29,774 nucleotides of DNA, taken from Candidatus Aminicenantes bacterium UBA4085. GTDB lineage: Bacteria; Acidobacteriota; Aminicenantia; Aminicenantales; UBA4085. Shown piece by piece: positions 8,961 to 16,241 of the stretch. The stretch spans positions 24,251 through 54,024 of the forward strand of contig DFYJ01000025.1 of assembly GCA_002383325.1 (NCBI GenBank), read 5' to 3'. Below the pieces are notes generated by a model. That model searched no databases and had not been told where the DNA came from. It saw nothing but the letters and a program-made list of their open reading frames with translations. A program made the position numbers and the translations under genes. Every line of letters begins with the position of its first letter. Position 1 is the stretch's first letter.

Positions 8961-9037
8961 TGGCGGGGCCGACGAGACTTGAACTCGCGACCTCTGACGT
9001 GACAGGCCAGCGTTCTAACCAACTGAACTACGGCCCC
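8961..9037 (-). tRNA. tRNA-Asp (anticodon GTC)
   Basis: The minus strand folds as a standard cloverleaf. The 7-bp acceptor stem is GGGGCCG/CGGCCCC, the D stem is GTTC/GAAC, the anticodon stem is CTGGC/GTCAG with loop CTGTCAC (anticodon GTC), and the T arm is GCGAG-TTCAAGT-CTCGT. The discriminator base is G and the CCA end is encoded (8961-8963 on the plus strand read TGG). It has its own promoter at 9056-9084. tRNA genes are common integration targets and the AT-rich AbiE island lies directly downstream, but no integrase or repeated tRNA 3' end was found. Confidence 0.97.
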
Positions 9038-9055
9038 GCCCGGGGAAGCGGCGAG

Positions 9056-9084
9056 ATTATAGCCGGAACGGCTTTTCGATGCAA
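9056..9084 (-). promoter_or_regulatory. Promoter of tRNA-Asp
   Basis: TTGCAT (9079-9084), a 17-base spacer and a perfect TATAAT (9056-9061) lie 18 bases before the tRNA 5' end on the minus strand. Confidence 0.75.
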
Positions 9085-9142
9085 TAACCTATGGCCTGAG
9101 GCCTCGCCGCCCCGAGCCCGATCGCCCGCCACCGGCTTCCGT

Positions 9143-9661
9143 TCAGGCCCGGTTGAAGACGAGCGTCATCGCCCTGTCCCCTTCCGGCATGGCCATCTTC
9201 TGGACCACAGTCAGGGTCTTTCCATCGGGAGCCACAGAGTATTCTTCCTCGATATGGTAGCTGAAATGCTCGGTCTGGGGCTCCGCGTCTCCCGTGATGG
9301 TCATCCTCACGCCTTCGCGTTCGCCCGAGATCTTCAGCTTGCCGCCATCGAGCCGGCAGGTCGATTTCAGCCCCTTGAGAGACTCGCCGTCGTTCACACA
9401 TTCTTTCCCGTCCGTCGTCAGGACGAGCAGGGAGGAACGCTCCATCCCCATGACGGCCACAATCCGACGAACGGTCAGCTTGGCGCCTTCCATCGACAGG
9501 GCCAGGGTGATGTCGGGCACGACATCGCTGTACATCTCGCCCATCGAGCTTTTGCCGACGTCAAGCTTCCAAGTCCCGGCGAAGCCCTCATCGGCCGCGG
9601 CCAGGATCGTGCCGCCGGACGACAGAATCGCCGCCATGACCAACAGGATCATTTTTCTCAT
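9143..9661 (-). CDS. Secreted lipocalin-like small protein, unknown function
   Basis: The 172-residue product has a signal peptide (MILLVMAAILSSGGTILAAA) followed by a compact beta-rich domain opening with GFAGTWKLDVGKS. That opening is typical of small secreted lipocalin-like proteins abundant in Acidobacteria-type genomes. The following strands carry a regular pattern (LTVRRIVAV, LLVLTTDGKE, LKISGEREGVRMTITG, YSVAPDGKTLTVVQKM). The start at 9661 follows GAGGTG by 6 bases; the frame is open 38 codons further upstream with no signal. It is downstream of htpX with a 163-base gap. Ligand and role are unknown. Confidence 0.7.
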   Translation of the reverse strand: MRKMILLVMAAILSSGGTILAAADEGFAGTWKLDVGKSSMGEMYSDVVPDITLALSMEGAKLTVRRIVAVMGMERSSLLVLTTDGKECVNDGESLKGLKSTCRLDGGKLKISGEREGVRMTITGDAEPQTEHFSYHIEEEYSVAPDGKTLTVVQKMAMPEGDRAMTLVFNRA

Positions 9662-9824
9662 GATGACACCTCGAAGGTTCCAACCCCGATGGACGGGGAA
9701 CCGTTTCGTCCTCATCGTCCCGCCGCACGGCAACTCCACGCCTCGATACAGCCAGGTTCGGCTCCGTTTGGGCATTCGACCGGACGACGCCGCCTAAGGC
9801 GAGGGCTCGCGACGACACCCGAGC

Positions 9825-10715
9825 CTACCTCTTCTCTAGGGCGGCGATGCGTTCCTCGATCGGCGGGTGGGTGCTGAACAGCTTGTTGAGCTTGCCCTTG
9901 TGGTCGAGCAGCGGGTTGGCGATGTAGAGGTGGGCGGTGGCCTTGTTGGCCGCCTCGAGCGGCTCCCGATCGGCGGCGATCTTGCGCAGGGCCGAGGCCA
10001 GGCCGGCCGGGTAGCGGGTCAGCTGGGCCGCGCCGGCGTCGGCCAGAAACTCCCGCTTGCGCGAGATGGCCATCCGGATCAGGGTGGCCGCGATGGGGGC
10101 TAGGACGGCCAGCAGGAGGCCGATGGCGATCAGGATGGCCTCCCCCCCGTTCTTGTCCCGGCCGCCGCGCCGGGCCCGGCCGCCCCACAGGAAGCTCCGC
10201 AGGATCCAGTCACTGAGCAGGGCCATGATCCCGACCATGACCACGACCAGGGTCATCAGCCGGATGTCGTAGAAACGGATGTGCGACATCTCGTGGGCCA
10301 CCACGCCCTCCAGCTCGGCCCGGTCCATCTTCTGAAGCAGGCCGGTGGTGACGCAGACGACCGCGTGCTTCGGGTCGCGGCCGGTCGCGAAGGCGTTGGG
10401 CGCGGTGTCGTCGATGACGTAGCAGCGCGGAGCGGGAATGCCGGCCGCGATGGTCAGCCCCTCGACAACATTGACCAGATAAGGGAACTCCTCCTTGGTC
10501 GCCGGCCGGGCTTGGCTGATGGACAGGGCGATCTTGTCGCTGGCGTAGTAGCTGCCCAGGGCCGAGATCAGAGCGAAGACGACGGCAGCGACGAGGCCGG
10601 GCGTCCCCCAGCCGGTCAGCGTGCTGAAGGCATAGCCCAGGGCGGCGATGAACAGGACGAAGAGGAAGACGAGGACCGCGGACTTGCGCTTGTTCGCGGC
10701 GATCTGCTCGTACAT
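9825..10715 (-). CDS. htpX: HtpX-like membrane zinc metalloprotease (M48)
   Basis: The 296-residue inner-membrane protease degrades damaged membrane proteins in well-studied bacteria. Two N-terminal helices lie at about 12-33 and 38-56. The zinc site is H141-E142-MS-H145, with the third ligand E222 in SRKREFLADA. Two more helices occur near 155-176 and 193-213, with an Arg/Gly-rich loop between them. The C-terminus carries the usual LFSTHPPIEERIAAL motif. It lies 17 bases after lemA on the same strand, a recurring lemA-htpX pair, and GGGAG serves as ribosome site. Confidence 0.93.
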   Translation of the reverse strand: MYEQIAANKRKSAVLVFLFVLFIAALGYAFSTLTGWGTPGLVAAVVFALISALGSYYASDKIALSISQARPATKEEFPYLVNVVEGLTIAAGIPAPRCYVIDDTAPNAFATGRDPKHAVVCVTTGLLQKMDRAELEGVVAHEMSHIRFYDIRLMTLVVVMVGIMALLSDWILRSFLWGGRARRGGRDKNGGEAILIAIGLLLAVLAPIAATLIRMAISRKREFLADAGAAQLTRYPAGLASALRKIAADREPLEAANKATAHLYIANPLLDHKGKLNKLFSTHPPIEERIAALEKR

Positions 10716-10732
10716 GCCGCTCCCGCTGGGGC

Positions 10733-11287
10733 TCAGAACTGGACCTTGACCGGCTCCTTGGCCGCGGCCTCGGTGATCTCGAAATACTCCCGCTCCTTGA
10801 ACCCGAACATGTTGGCGATCAGGTTGGAGGGGAAGACCTGCTGCTTCTGGTTGAACTTCATGACCGTGTCATTGTAGAACTGCCGGGCGTAGGCGATCTT
10901 GCCCTCGGTTCCGGCCAGCTCCTCCTGCAGCATCATGAAGTTCTGGTTGGCCTTCAGCTCGGGGTAGGCCTCGGCCACCGCGAACAGCGACTTGAGCGCG
11001 CCCTGGAGCATGGTCTCAGCCTGGCCCTGGTCCTTGACCGTGCCGGCGGCCATGGCCTTGGTCCGGGCCTCGGTCACGTTCTGGAAGACGCTCGACTCGT
11101 GCTTGGCGTAGCCCTTGACCGTCTCGATCAGGTTGGGGATCAGGTCGTAGCGGCGCTTCAGCTGGACATCCACCTGGGACCAGGCGTTCTGGCAGCGGTT
11201 GCGCAGGGCGATGAGGCCGTTGTAGATGCCGACGCCGGCCAGCAGCAGGGCGCCGATGATGATTAAAAACAGGACCAGTGGGGCCAT
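10733..11287 (-). CDS. lemA: LemA family protein
   Basis: The 184-residue protein has one N-terminal membrane helix (about 3-25) and the LemA signature [27 protein letters not shown], with long helices to the C-terminus ([33 protein letters not shown]). LemA proteins form helical-bundle assemblies at the cytoplasmic membrane, and the precise role is not settled. The start at 11287 has AAGGAG 7 bases upstream. It forms an operon with htpX and is divergent from the citrate synthase gene. Confidence 0.93.
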   Translation of the reverse strand: MAPLVLFLIIIGALLLAGVGIYNGLIALRNRCQNAWSQVDVQLKRRYDLIPNLIETVKGYAKHESSVFQNVTEARTKAMAAGTVKDQGQAETMLQGALKSLFAVAEAYPELKANQNFMMLQEELAGTEGKIAYARQFYNDTVMKFNQKQQVFPSNLIANMFGFKEREYFEITEAAAKEPVKVQF

Positions 11288-11317
11288 GACTCTCTCCTTG
11301 GGATGGAATTCCCTTCC

Positions 11318-11346
11318 AGAATAGCGGCGAAACGTCCAAAAATCAA
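11318..11346 (-). promoter_or_regulatory. Promoter of lemA-htpX
   Basis: TTGATT (11341-11346), a 17-base spacer and TATTCT (11318-11323) on the minus strand. It is divergent from the citrate synthase promoter 35 bases away. Confidence 0.55.
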
Positions 11347-11380
11347 GGCCTTGGCTCCTTTCGGCCGGGCTTCGTCCGCG

Positions 11381-11410
11381 TTGACTTCGGCTTCTGGCCA
11401 AGGCTATAAT
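11381..11410 (+). promoter_or_regulatory. Promoter of citrate synthase
   Basis: TTGACT (11381-11386), an 18-base spacer and a perfect TATAAT (11405-11410), with AGGAGGT before the ATG at 11472. Confidence 0.65.
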
Positions 11411-11471
11411 GCGTTGCCCTAAAAGGCGGGCGAACGGGTCTTCCTCGCCCATTTCATAGGAGGTTCACCGA

Positions 11472-12785
11472 ATGTCGGCACTCAAGGAAAAATTCCAGGC
11501 CAAGATCGGGCCCATGCGGGAGAGGTATCAGAAGATCCTCAAAGAGCATGGCGAGATGAAGATCGGCGATTCGACGATCGCCCAGACCTACGGCGGCATG
11601 CGCTCCATCAAGTGCATGCTCTGGGAGACCTCGGCCCTCGACCCCAACGAAGGCATCCGCTTCCGCGGCTTCACCATCCCCGAGCTGCAGGCTAAGCTGC
11701 CCAAGCTGCCCGGTACCGGCGAGCCCCTGCCCGAAGGGCTCTTCTACCTCCTCCTGCTGGGCGAGATCCCGACCCTCGAGGACGCCCTGGCTGTCGGCGA
11801 GGACTGGAAGAAGAGGGCCCAGCTGCCCGACTATCTGCTCAAGGTCCTGGACTCCCTGCCGCAGGACTTGCACCCGATGACCCAGTTCTCGCTGGCCATC
11901 CTGGCCCTGCAGAAGGACTCCAAGTTCGCCTCCCAGTACCGGGCCGGCATGCACAAGCTCACCTACTGGGATCCGATGTACGAAGATGTCATGGACATCA
12001 TCGCCAAGCTCCCGGAGATCGCGGCCCGCATCTACATGCGCTGCTACAAGGGCGCCAAGTACATCGCCCCCGATCCGAAGCTGGACTGGGCGGCCAACCT
12101 GGCCCACCAGATCGGCATCGACAAGCCCGACTTCTACGACCTGATGCGGCTGTACCTGGACATCCACAGCGACCACGAGGGCGGCAACGTCTCGGCCCAT
12201 ACCTGCCACCTGGTCGGCTCGGCCCTGTCCGACGCGTACTACTCCCTGTCGGCGGCCATGGACGGGCTGGCCGGCCCGCTGCACGGCCTGGCCAACCAGG
12301 AAGTCCTGCGCTGGATCATGGACACCATGAAGGACCTCGGCGGCGTTCCGACCAAGGACCAGCTGACCAAGTACCTCTGGGACACGCTGAACGGCGGCAA
12401 GGTCATCCCGGGCTACGGCCACGCCGTCCTGCGCAAGACCGATCCCCGCTACGTCGCCCAGCGCGAGTTCGCCCTCAAGCATCTGCCCGACTACGACATG
12501 TTCAAGGTCGTCAGCGACATCTATGAAGTCGCCCCGGACATCCTGCTCAAGCACGGCAAGGCCAAGAATCCCTGGCCGAACGTCGACGCCCACTCCGGCG
12601 TCCTGCTGTACTACTACGGAGTCACCGAGTACGACTTCTACACGGTCTTCTTCGGCGTCAGCCGGGCCATCGGCATCCTGTCCCAGCTCATCTGGAGCCG
12701 GGCCACGGGCCTGCCGCTGGAGCGGCCCAAGTCCGTCACGACCGAGTGGATCGAGGCCCAGATCGCGGCCGCGGCGAAGGCCTAA
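11472..12785 (+). CDS. Citrate synthase, eukaryotic/mitochondrial-type
   Basis: The 437-residue cytosolic enzyme condenses acetyl-CoA with oxaloacetate to citrate at the entry of the TCA cycle. The catalytic triad is visible as H271 (GPLHG), H317 (PGYGHAVLR) and D372 (NVDAHSG). From memory, long stretches match mitochondrial citrate synthase closely, for example [51 protein letters not shown] and [13 protein letters not shown]. This is the eukaryotic-type (TIGR01793-like) clade, which also occurs in a minority of bacteria, rather than the E. coli GltA type. The gene is monocistronic with its own promoter and a strong terminator. Confidence 0.97.
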   Translation: MSALKEKFQAKIGPMRERYQKILKEHGEMKIGDSTIAQTYGGMRSIKCMLWETSALDPNEGIRFRGFTIPELQAKLPKLPGTGEPLPEGLFYLLLLGEIPTLEDALAVGEDWKKRAQLPDYLLKVLDSLPQDLHPMTQFSLAILALQKDSKFASQYRAGMHKLTYWDPMYEDVMDIIAKLPEIAARIYMRCYKGAKYIAPDPKLDWAANLAHQIGIDKPDFYDLMRLYLDIHSDHEGGNVSAHTCHLVGSALSDAYYSLSAAMDGLAGPLHGLANQEVLRWIMDTMKDLGGVPTKDQLTKYLWDTLNGGKVIPGYGHAVLRKTDPRYVAQREFALKHLPDYDMFKVVSDIYEVAPDILLKHGKAKNPWPNVDAHSGVLLYYYGVTEYDFYTVFFGVSRAIGILSQLIWSRATGLPLERPKSVTTEWIEAQIAAAAKA

Positions 12786-12847
12786 GTCAGGGAAGCTGGC
12801 GCGCCCGCCGCGGAGGCCCCTGCCTCCGCCGAATGCCTGAACGTCAA

Positions 12848-12876
12848 GGGCGGCTCCTCCGGGAGCCGCCCTTTTT
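12848..12876 (+). terminator. Intrinsic terminator of citrate synthase
   Basis: A perfect 10-bp stem GGGCGGCTCC/GGAGCCGCCC with a TCCG loop is followed by TTTTT, 62 bases after the stop codon. Confidence 0.92.
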
Positions 12877-12897
12877 CTTTGCGCCGCTTTTCTGGGG

Positions 12898-12948
12898 AGG
12901 GGTCAGGTCTTGACATTTGACAATGTCAAATGTCAAGACCTGACCCCT
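12898..12948. repeat. Perfect inverted-repeat element, family A copy 1
   Basis: A 51-bp perfect palindrome with two 25-bp arms and a single central base. The arm opens AGGGGTCAGGTCT and continues TGACATTTGACA. The same outer 13 bases bound the element at 18671-18796. It lies between the citrate synthase terminator and the DUF134 promoter. The format resembles REP/MITE-like elements mobilised in trans by IS200/RAYT-type transposases; that link is inference and no transposase is in the window. Confidence 0.85.
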
Positions 12949-12955
12949 TTCCGGC

Positions 12956-12984
12956 TTGACTTATAATGAGCATATGCTCATAAT
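12956..12984 (+). promoter_or_regulatory. Promoter of the DUF134/NifX-like operon
   Basis: TTGACT (12956-12961), a 17-base spacer and CATAAT (12979-12984), 17 bases before the ATG at 13002. A perfect palindrome fills the spacer. Confidence 0.65.
12966..12981. promoter_or_regulatory. 16-bp palindromic operator in the DUF134 promoter
   Basis: ATGAGCATATGCTCAT is a perfect palindrome occupying the spacer and the start of the -10 box. It is most likely bound by the helix-turn-helix protein encoded directly downstream (inference from position). Confidence 0.65.
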
Positions 12985-13001
12985 AGGGGCGAGATTCAGC
13001 C

Positions 13002-13421
13002 ATGCCCCGCCCCTTTTGCCCCCGCCGGATCGCCGGGCGGCCCGCCGCTCCGATCTTCAAGCCGGTCGGCGTTCCCTGCCGCGGCCTCGACGAGATCGTC
13101 ATGACCCTGGACGAGTTCGAAGCCGTCCGTCTGGCGGATGTCGACGGCCTCTACCAGGAGCAGGCTGCCGAGCAGCTGGGCGTCTCCCGGCCCACGTTCG
13201 GCCGCATCCTCGAGTCCGCCCACCGCAAAACGGCCGACGTTCTGCTGCACGGCAAATCCCTTCGCATCGAAGGCGGTCCGGTCGAGATCGGCCGGCGGAG
13301 CTGCTGCCGCTTCCATGACCGGCCTGAGCCCGACCCCAAGCCGACGACCGATTCCGACAAGATGCCGCGAGAGCCCGGCTGCGGTCGCGGCAGAAGGTGC
13401 GGGCACGGCCGATCGACATAA
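13002..13421 (+). CDS. DUF134 family helix-turn-helix DNA-binding protein
   Basis: The 139-residue protein has the DUF134 layout. A basic N-terminus (MPRPFCPRRI) precedes the conserved MTLDEFEAVRLADVDGLYQ stretch and a helix-turn-helix (AAEQLGVSRPTFGRILESAHRKTADVLL, about 55-82). The tail is unusual, with RRSCCRFHD and GCGRGRRCGHGRST, giving clustered Cys and His that could bind metal. Proteins of this family often sit beside NifX/NifB-type cofactor-binding proteins, as here. The promoter contains a palindrome suitable for autoregulation. The ribosome site is weak (GGGGCGAG, about 8 bases from the ATG). Confidence 0.85.
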   Translation: MPRPFCPRRIAGRPAAPIFKPVGVPCRGLDEIVMTLDEFEAVRLADVDGLYQEQAAEQLGVSRPTFGRILESAHRKTADVLLHGKSLRIEGGPVEIGRRSCCRFHDRPEPDPKPTTDSDKMPREPGCGRGRRCGHGRST

Positions 13422-13441
13422 AGCACTCAAGGAGAATCATC

Positions 13442-13849
13442 ATGATCATCGCCATCCCCATCGAGGACGACAAGGGCCTGGACAGCCTCGTCTGCGGGCA
13501 TTTCGGTTCGGCCCCCGGATTCCTGATCGTCGATACCGAAAGCTCCGCCTGCCGGGCGGTCTCCAACCGGAACCTGCATCACGTCCACGGCGCCTGCACT
13601 CCGCTGGCGTCTCTTCAGGGTGAGAAGCTCGACGGGATCGTGGTCGGCGGCATCGGCGGCGGCGCCCTGGCCAAGCTGCGAGCGGCCGGCCTGAGCGTCT
13701 ACCTGGCCTCCGCCCCGACCGTCCGCAAGACCGTCGAGGCGTTGAAGGCGGGCTCTCTTTCAAAGGTTGAGCCCGGCATGGCCTGCGGCCATCACGGCCA
13801 GGCCCATGGCGACGGTCATGGCCATGGCTGCGGCCACGGCCGGGGCTGA
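13442..13849 (+). CDS. NifX/NifB-type dinitrogenase iron-molybdenum cofactor domain protein with His-rich tail
   Basis: The 135-residue protein is a single PF02579-like domain (IAIPIEDDKGLDSLVCGHFGSAPGFLIVD, GIVVGGIGGGALAKLRAAGLSVYLA). In this fold small proteins bind FeMo-cofactor precursors or other metal clusters. No nitrogenase genes are in the window, so a nitrogen-fixation role is not supported. The last 25 residues are a metal-binding tail (GHHGQAHGDGHGHGCGHGRG). The start at 13442 has AAGGAG 7 bases upstream. It lies 20 bases after the DUF134 gene and is probably co-transcribed. Confidence 0.88.
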   Translation: MIIAIPIEDDKGLDSLVCGHFGSAPGFLIVDTESSACRAVSNRNLHHVHGACTPLASLQGEKLDGIVVGGIGGGALAKLRAAGLSVYLASAPTVRKTVEALKAGSLSKVEPGMACGHHGQAHGDGHGHGCGHGRG

Positions 13850-13891
13850 GCCCCAGCCGCGAGCGATCGGGCAGGTCGGGCCGCGCCGCGC

Positions 13892-13920
13892 TTGACTCTT
13901 CGGAAAGCGCGGTCTATCCT
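13892..13920 (+). promoter_or_regulatory. Promoter of the DUF502 gene
   Basis: TTGACT (13892-13897), a 17-base spacer and TATCCT (13915-13920), followed by GGGGAGG and the ATG at 13942. Confidence 0.5.
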
Positions 13921-13941
13921 CCCGGCCGGGGAGGCTCAGCC

Positions 13942-14568
13942 ATGAAAAAGTTCGCCCGGCATCTGCGCGCGGCCGTGATCAGGGGGTTGCTGGCCCTCCT
14001 GCCCATCGTCCTGACCTATTACGTCCTGCGCTTCCTCTATCTGGCGGTGGACCAGAAGGTGGCCCCCTTCATCGAGCGCTGGCTGGGGATTTCCATACCC
14101 GGACTGGGATTCATTTTGGTCCTGGTCGTCTTGTACCTGCTCGGCCTGTTCGTCGGCAACTGGCTGGGCCGCAAGGTCTTTGGGCTTCTCGGGACCCTGA
14201 CCAAGCACATTCCCCTGGTCAAGACCATCTACAAGATGGGCAGCCAGCTCGGCCAGGCTTTTCAAGTGCCCGAGCAGAAGGGCCTCAAGAGGGTCGTCCT
14301 GGTCGAGCAGTTCCGGCCGGGTATCTGGTCGATCGGCTTCGTCATGGGCACCCAGAAAGACGCGTCCAGCGGGGAATGCCTCCTGCGATTGTTCGTCCCT
14401 ACGGCCCCCAATCCGACGACGGGCTTCATGATCATGGTCGAGGAATCCAAGGTCCGGGATGTCGATTGGTCCGTCCCGGCGGCCATGAACACGGTCATCT
14501 CCGGCGGGATCGTCGAGCCGGGCCCTATATCCGGCGAATCGCACCGGGCGCCGGGCTCGTCCTGCTGA
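13942..14568 (+). CDS. DUF502 family membrane protein
   Basis: The 208-residue protein has two membrane helices, about 10-32 (RGLLALLPIVLTYYVLRFLY) and 52-74. A soluble domain follows, with the family motifs IPLVKTIYKMGSQL and VLVEQFRPGIWSIGFVMG, and PTAPNPTTGFMIMV near the end. Function is not established for the family. The last 25 residues (GPISGESHRAPGSSC) look non-conserved. GGGGAGG lies 7 bases before the ATG. Confidence 0.88.
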   Translation: MKKFARHLRAAVIRGLLALLPIVLTYYVLRFLYLAVDQKVAPFIERWLGISIPGLGFILVLVVLYLLGLFVGNWLGRKVFGLLGTLTKHIPLVKTIYKMGSQLGQAFQVPEQKGLKRVVLVEQFRPGIWSIGFVMGTQKDASSGECLLRLFVPTAPNPTTGFMIMVEESKVRDVDWSVPAAMNTVISGGIVEPGPISGESHRAPGSSC

Positions 14569-14597
14569 GACGCGCCGGCGCGCTGCTCCACCGCGCA

Positions 14598-14627
14598 TTG
14601 ACGCCATCGGCCGCTCAGCGATAGACT
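14598..14627 (+). promoter_or_regulatory. Promoter of the M28 peptidase gene
   Basis: TTGACG (14598-14603), an 18-base spacer and TAGACT (14622-14627), with AAGGAGGA before the ATG at 14661. Confidence 0.45.
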
Positions 14628-14660
14628 CCCGACCCGCCCCTGCCACGACAAGGAGGACCC

Positions 14661-16241
14661 ATGCGCGCGTCCCTGAGACCGTTCGTCCTGATTTTCACGG
14701 TTGCCGTCTTGACAGCCGCCGCGGCCGCCGTCTTGGCCCCGGGCCTTATCGCCGCCCAGAATGCCCCGGACCTGGACATGATGAACAAGATCCGGTTCGA
14801 AGGCCTGCAGCACAGCCGGGTGGCCAAGCTGGCCGCCTACCTTTCCGACGTCATCGGCCCCCGCCCTACCGGGTCGCCCGAGATCGCCCGGGCCAACGCC
14901 TGGGCCGCGGAAAGGATGAAGGAATGGGGGCTGGCCAGCGTGGCCCTCGAACCTTACGAGAATTTCGGCGTCGGCTGGGCCGTTCGCTACGTCTCGGCCC
15001 ACCTCCTCGAGCCGCACTACGCGCCGCTCATCGCCATATCAGTCGAGTGGGGATCGAGCACTAAGGGTAAGATCGTCGGCGCCCCCCTCTGCGTCGAGAT
15101 CAAGTCCAAGGCCGATTTCGCCAAGTATAAGGGCCGGCTGGCCGGGAGAATCGTCCTCTATCAGCCGCCGATCCCGGTCCAGACCCAGTTCACCCCCGAC
15201 GCCCGGCGCCACGACGCGGCCAGCCTGGCCGCCCTGGCGGAGACGCCCATCCGGGCGGCGACCCCGCCCGCGCGGGATTACGTCCGCGGCTTTCTGGACG
15301 AGCTCGAGGACTTTTTCCGGGCCGAGGGCGTGGGCGTGCTGGTTTCCTCAAGCGGGACAGTCCTGCGCGAGTACGGCACGGTTTTGGCCCGCGGCGTCCG
15401 CCAGGCGCGCGACCCGAAGCGCCCCCGCCCCCTGCCGGAGATCATCCTGGCGGCCGAGCACTACAACCGCGTCCACCGGATCGTCGAGGAGTTCAAGGAG
15501 CCGGCCAAGATGGATGTCGAGGTCCGGACGGAGTTCTACGACAAGGATCTCCGGGGCTACAACGTGGTCGGCGAGATTCCCGGAACGGACAAGGCCGGCG
15601 AGGTCGTCATGCTCGGCGGCCACATCGATTCCTGGAGCCCGGGCACCGGCGCAGCCGACGACGCTGCCGGCTGCGCCGTCTCGCTCGAGGCCGTCCGCAT
15701 CCTCAAGGCGCTCGGGGTCAGGCCCCGCCGGACGATCCGGGTCGTCCTCTGGAGCGCCGAGGAGAAGGGCTGGGTCGGGTCGAAGGCCTATGTCGAGAAG
15801 CACTTCGCCGATCCCGAGACGATGGGCCTCAAGCCCGGCCATGCCAAGCTGGCCGGCTACTTCAACTTCGACAACGGCAGCGGCCGCATCCGGGGCGTCT
15901 ATGCCCAGAACAATGTCGCCGTCGTGCCGATCTTCGAGGAGTGGCTGAAGCCCTTCCACGACCTGGGAGCGACCCACGTCGTCGCCCGCGAGACCGGCGG
16001 GTCGGACCACGGCGCCCTCGACTACGTCGGGCTGCCGGCCTTCCAGTTCATCCAGGACCCGCTCGACTACGGGACCCGCGTCCACCACACCAACATGGAC
16101 GTCTTCGACCACTTGATCATCGAAGATCTGATGCAGGCCTCGGTGGTCATGGCCGCCTTCGTGTACAACACGGCTATGAGGGAGGAGCCGCTGCCGCGAA
16201 AGCCCGTTCCGGACCCCATGCACTACCCGGTAAGACGCTAG
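14661..16241 (+). CDS. Secreted M28 family zinc aminopeptidase/carboxypeptidase
   Basis: The 526-residue protein has a signal peptide (about 1-33), a protease-associated-type insert between roughly 130 and 285, and a C-terminal M28 catalytic domain. Metal ligands and catalytic residues are visible: H321 (GGHIDSW), the bridging D333 (GAADDAAG), E367-E368 (SAEEKGW), D404 (FNFDNGSG) and the His pair at 475-476 (VHHTNMD). The enzyme should cleave N-terminal amino acids or dipeptides in the periplasm or outside the cell. The closest types are carboxypeptidase Q-like peptidases; exact specificity is not readable. Its TAG stop shares CTAG with the convergent esterase stop. Confidence 0.93.
   Translation: MRASLRPFVLIFTVAVLTAAAAAVLAPGLIAAQNAPDLDMMNKIRFEGLQHSRVAKLAAYLSDVIGPRPTGSPEIARANAWAAERMKEWGLASVALEPYENFGVGWAVRYVSAHLLEPHYAPLIAISVEWGSSTKGKIVGAPLCVEIKSKADFAKYKGRLAGRIVLYQPPIPVQTQFTPDARRHDAASLAALAETPIRAATPPARDYVRGFLDELEDFFRAEGVGVLVSSSGTVLREYGTVLARGVRQARDPKRPRPLPEIILAAEHYNRVHRIVEEFKEPAKMDVEVRTEFYDKDLRGYNVVGEIPGTDKAGEVVMLGGHIDSWSPGTGAADDAAGCAVSLEAVRILKALGVRPRRTIRVVLWSAEEKGWVGSKAYVEKHFADPETMGLKPGHAKLAGYFNFDNGSGRIRGVYAQNNVAVVPIFEEWLKPFHDLGATHVVARETGGSDHGALDYVGLPAFQFIQDPLDYGTRVHHTNMDVFDHLIIEDLMQASVVMAAFVYNTAMREEPLPRKPVPDPMHYPVRR

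Noticed and set aside
8837..9022. Small minus-strand ORF covering the tRNA
   Set aside because: Its protein-like RGREFKSRRPRH segment is the translated tRNA-Asp, a common artefact.
7120..9037. Integrative element inserted at tRNA-Asp with att repeats
   Set aside because: No integrase gene and no duplicate of the tRNA 3' end was found on the far side of the AT-rich region.
12898..12948. CRISPR repeat or ordinary terminator
   Set aside because: The unit is a single perfect palindrome, not direct repeats with spacers, and has no T-run; a separate canonical terminator lies just upstream.
13442..13849. Evidence of nitrogen fixation
   Set aside because: A lone NifX/NifB-type domain protein is widespread in non-fixing bacteria and no nif structural gene is in the window.
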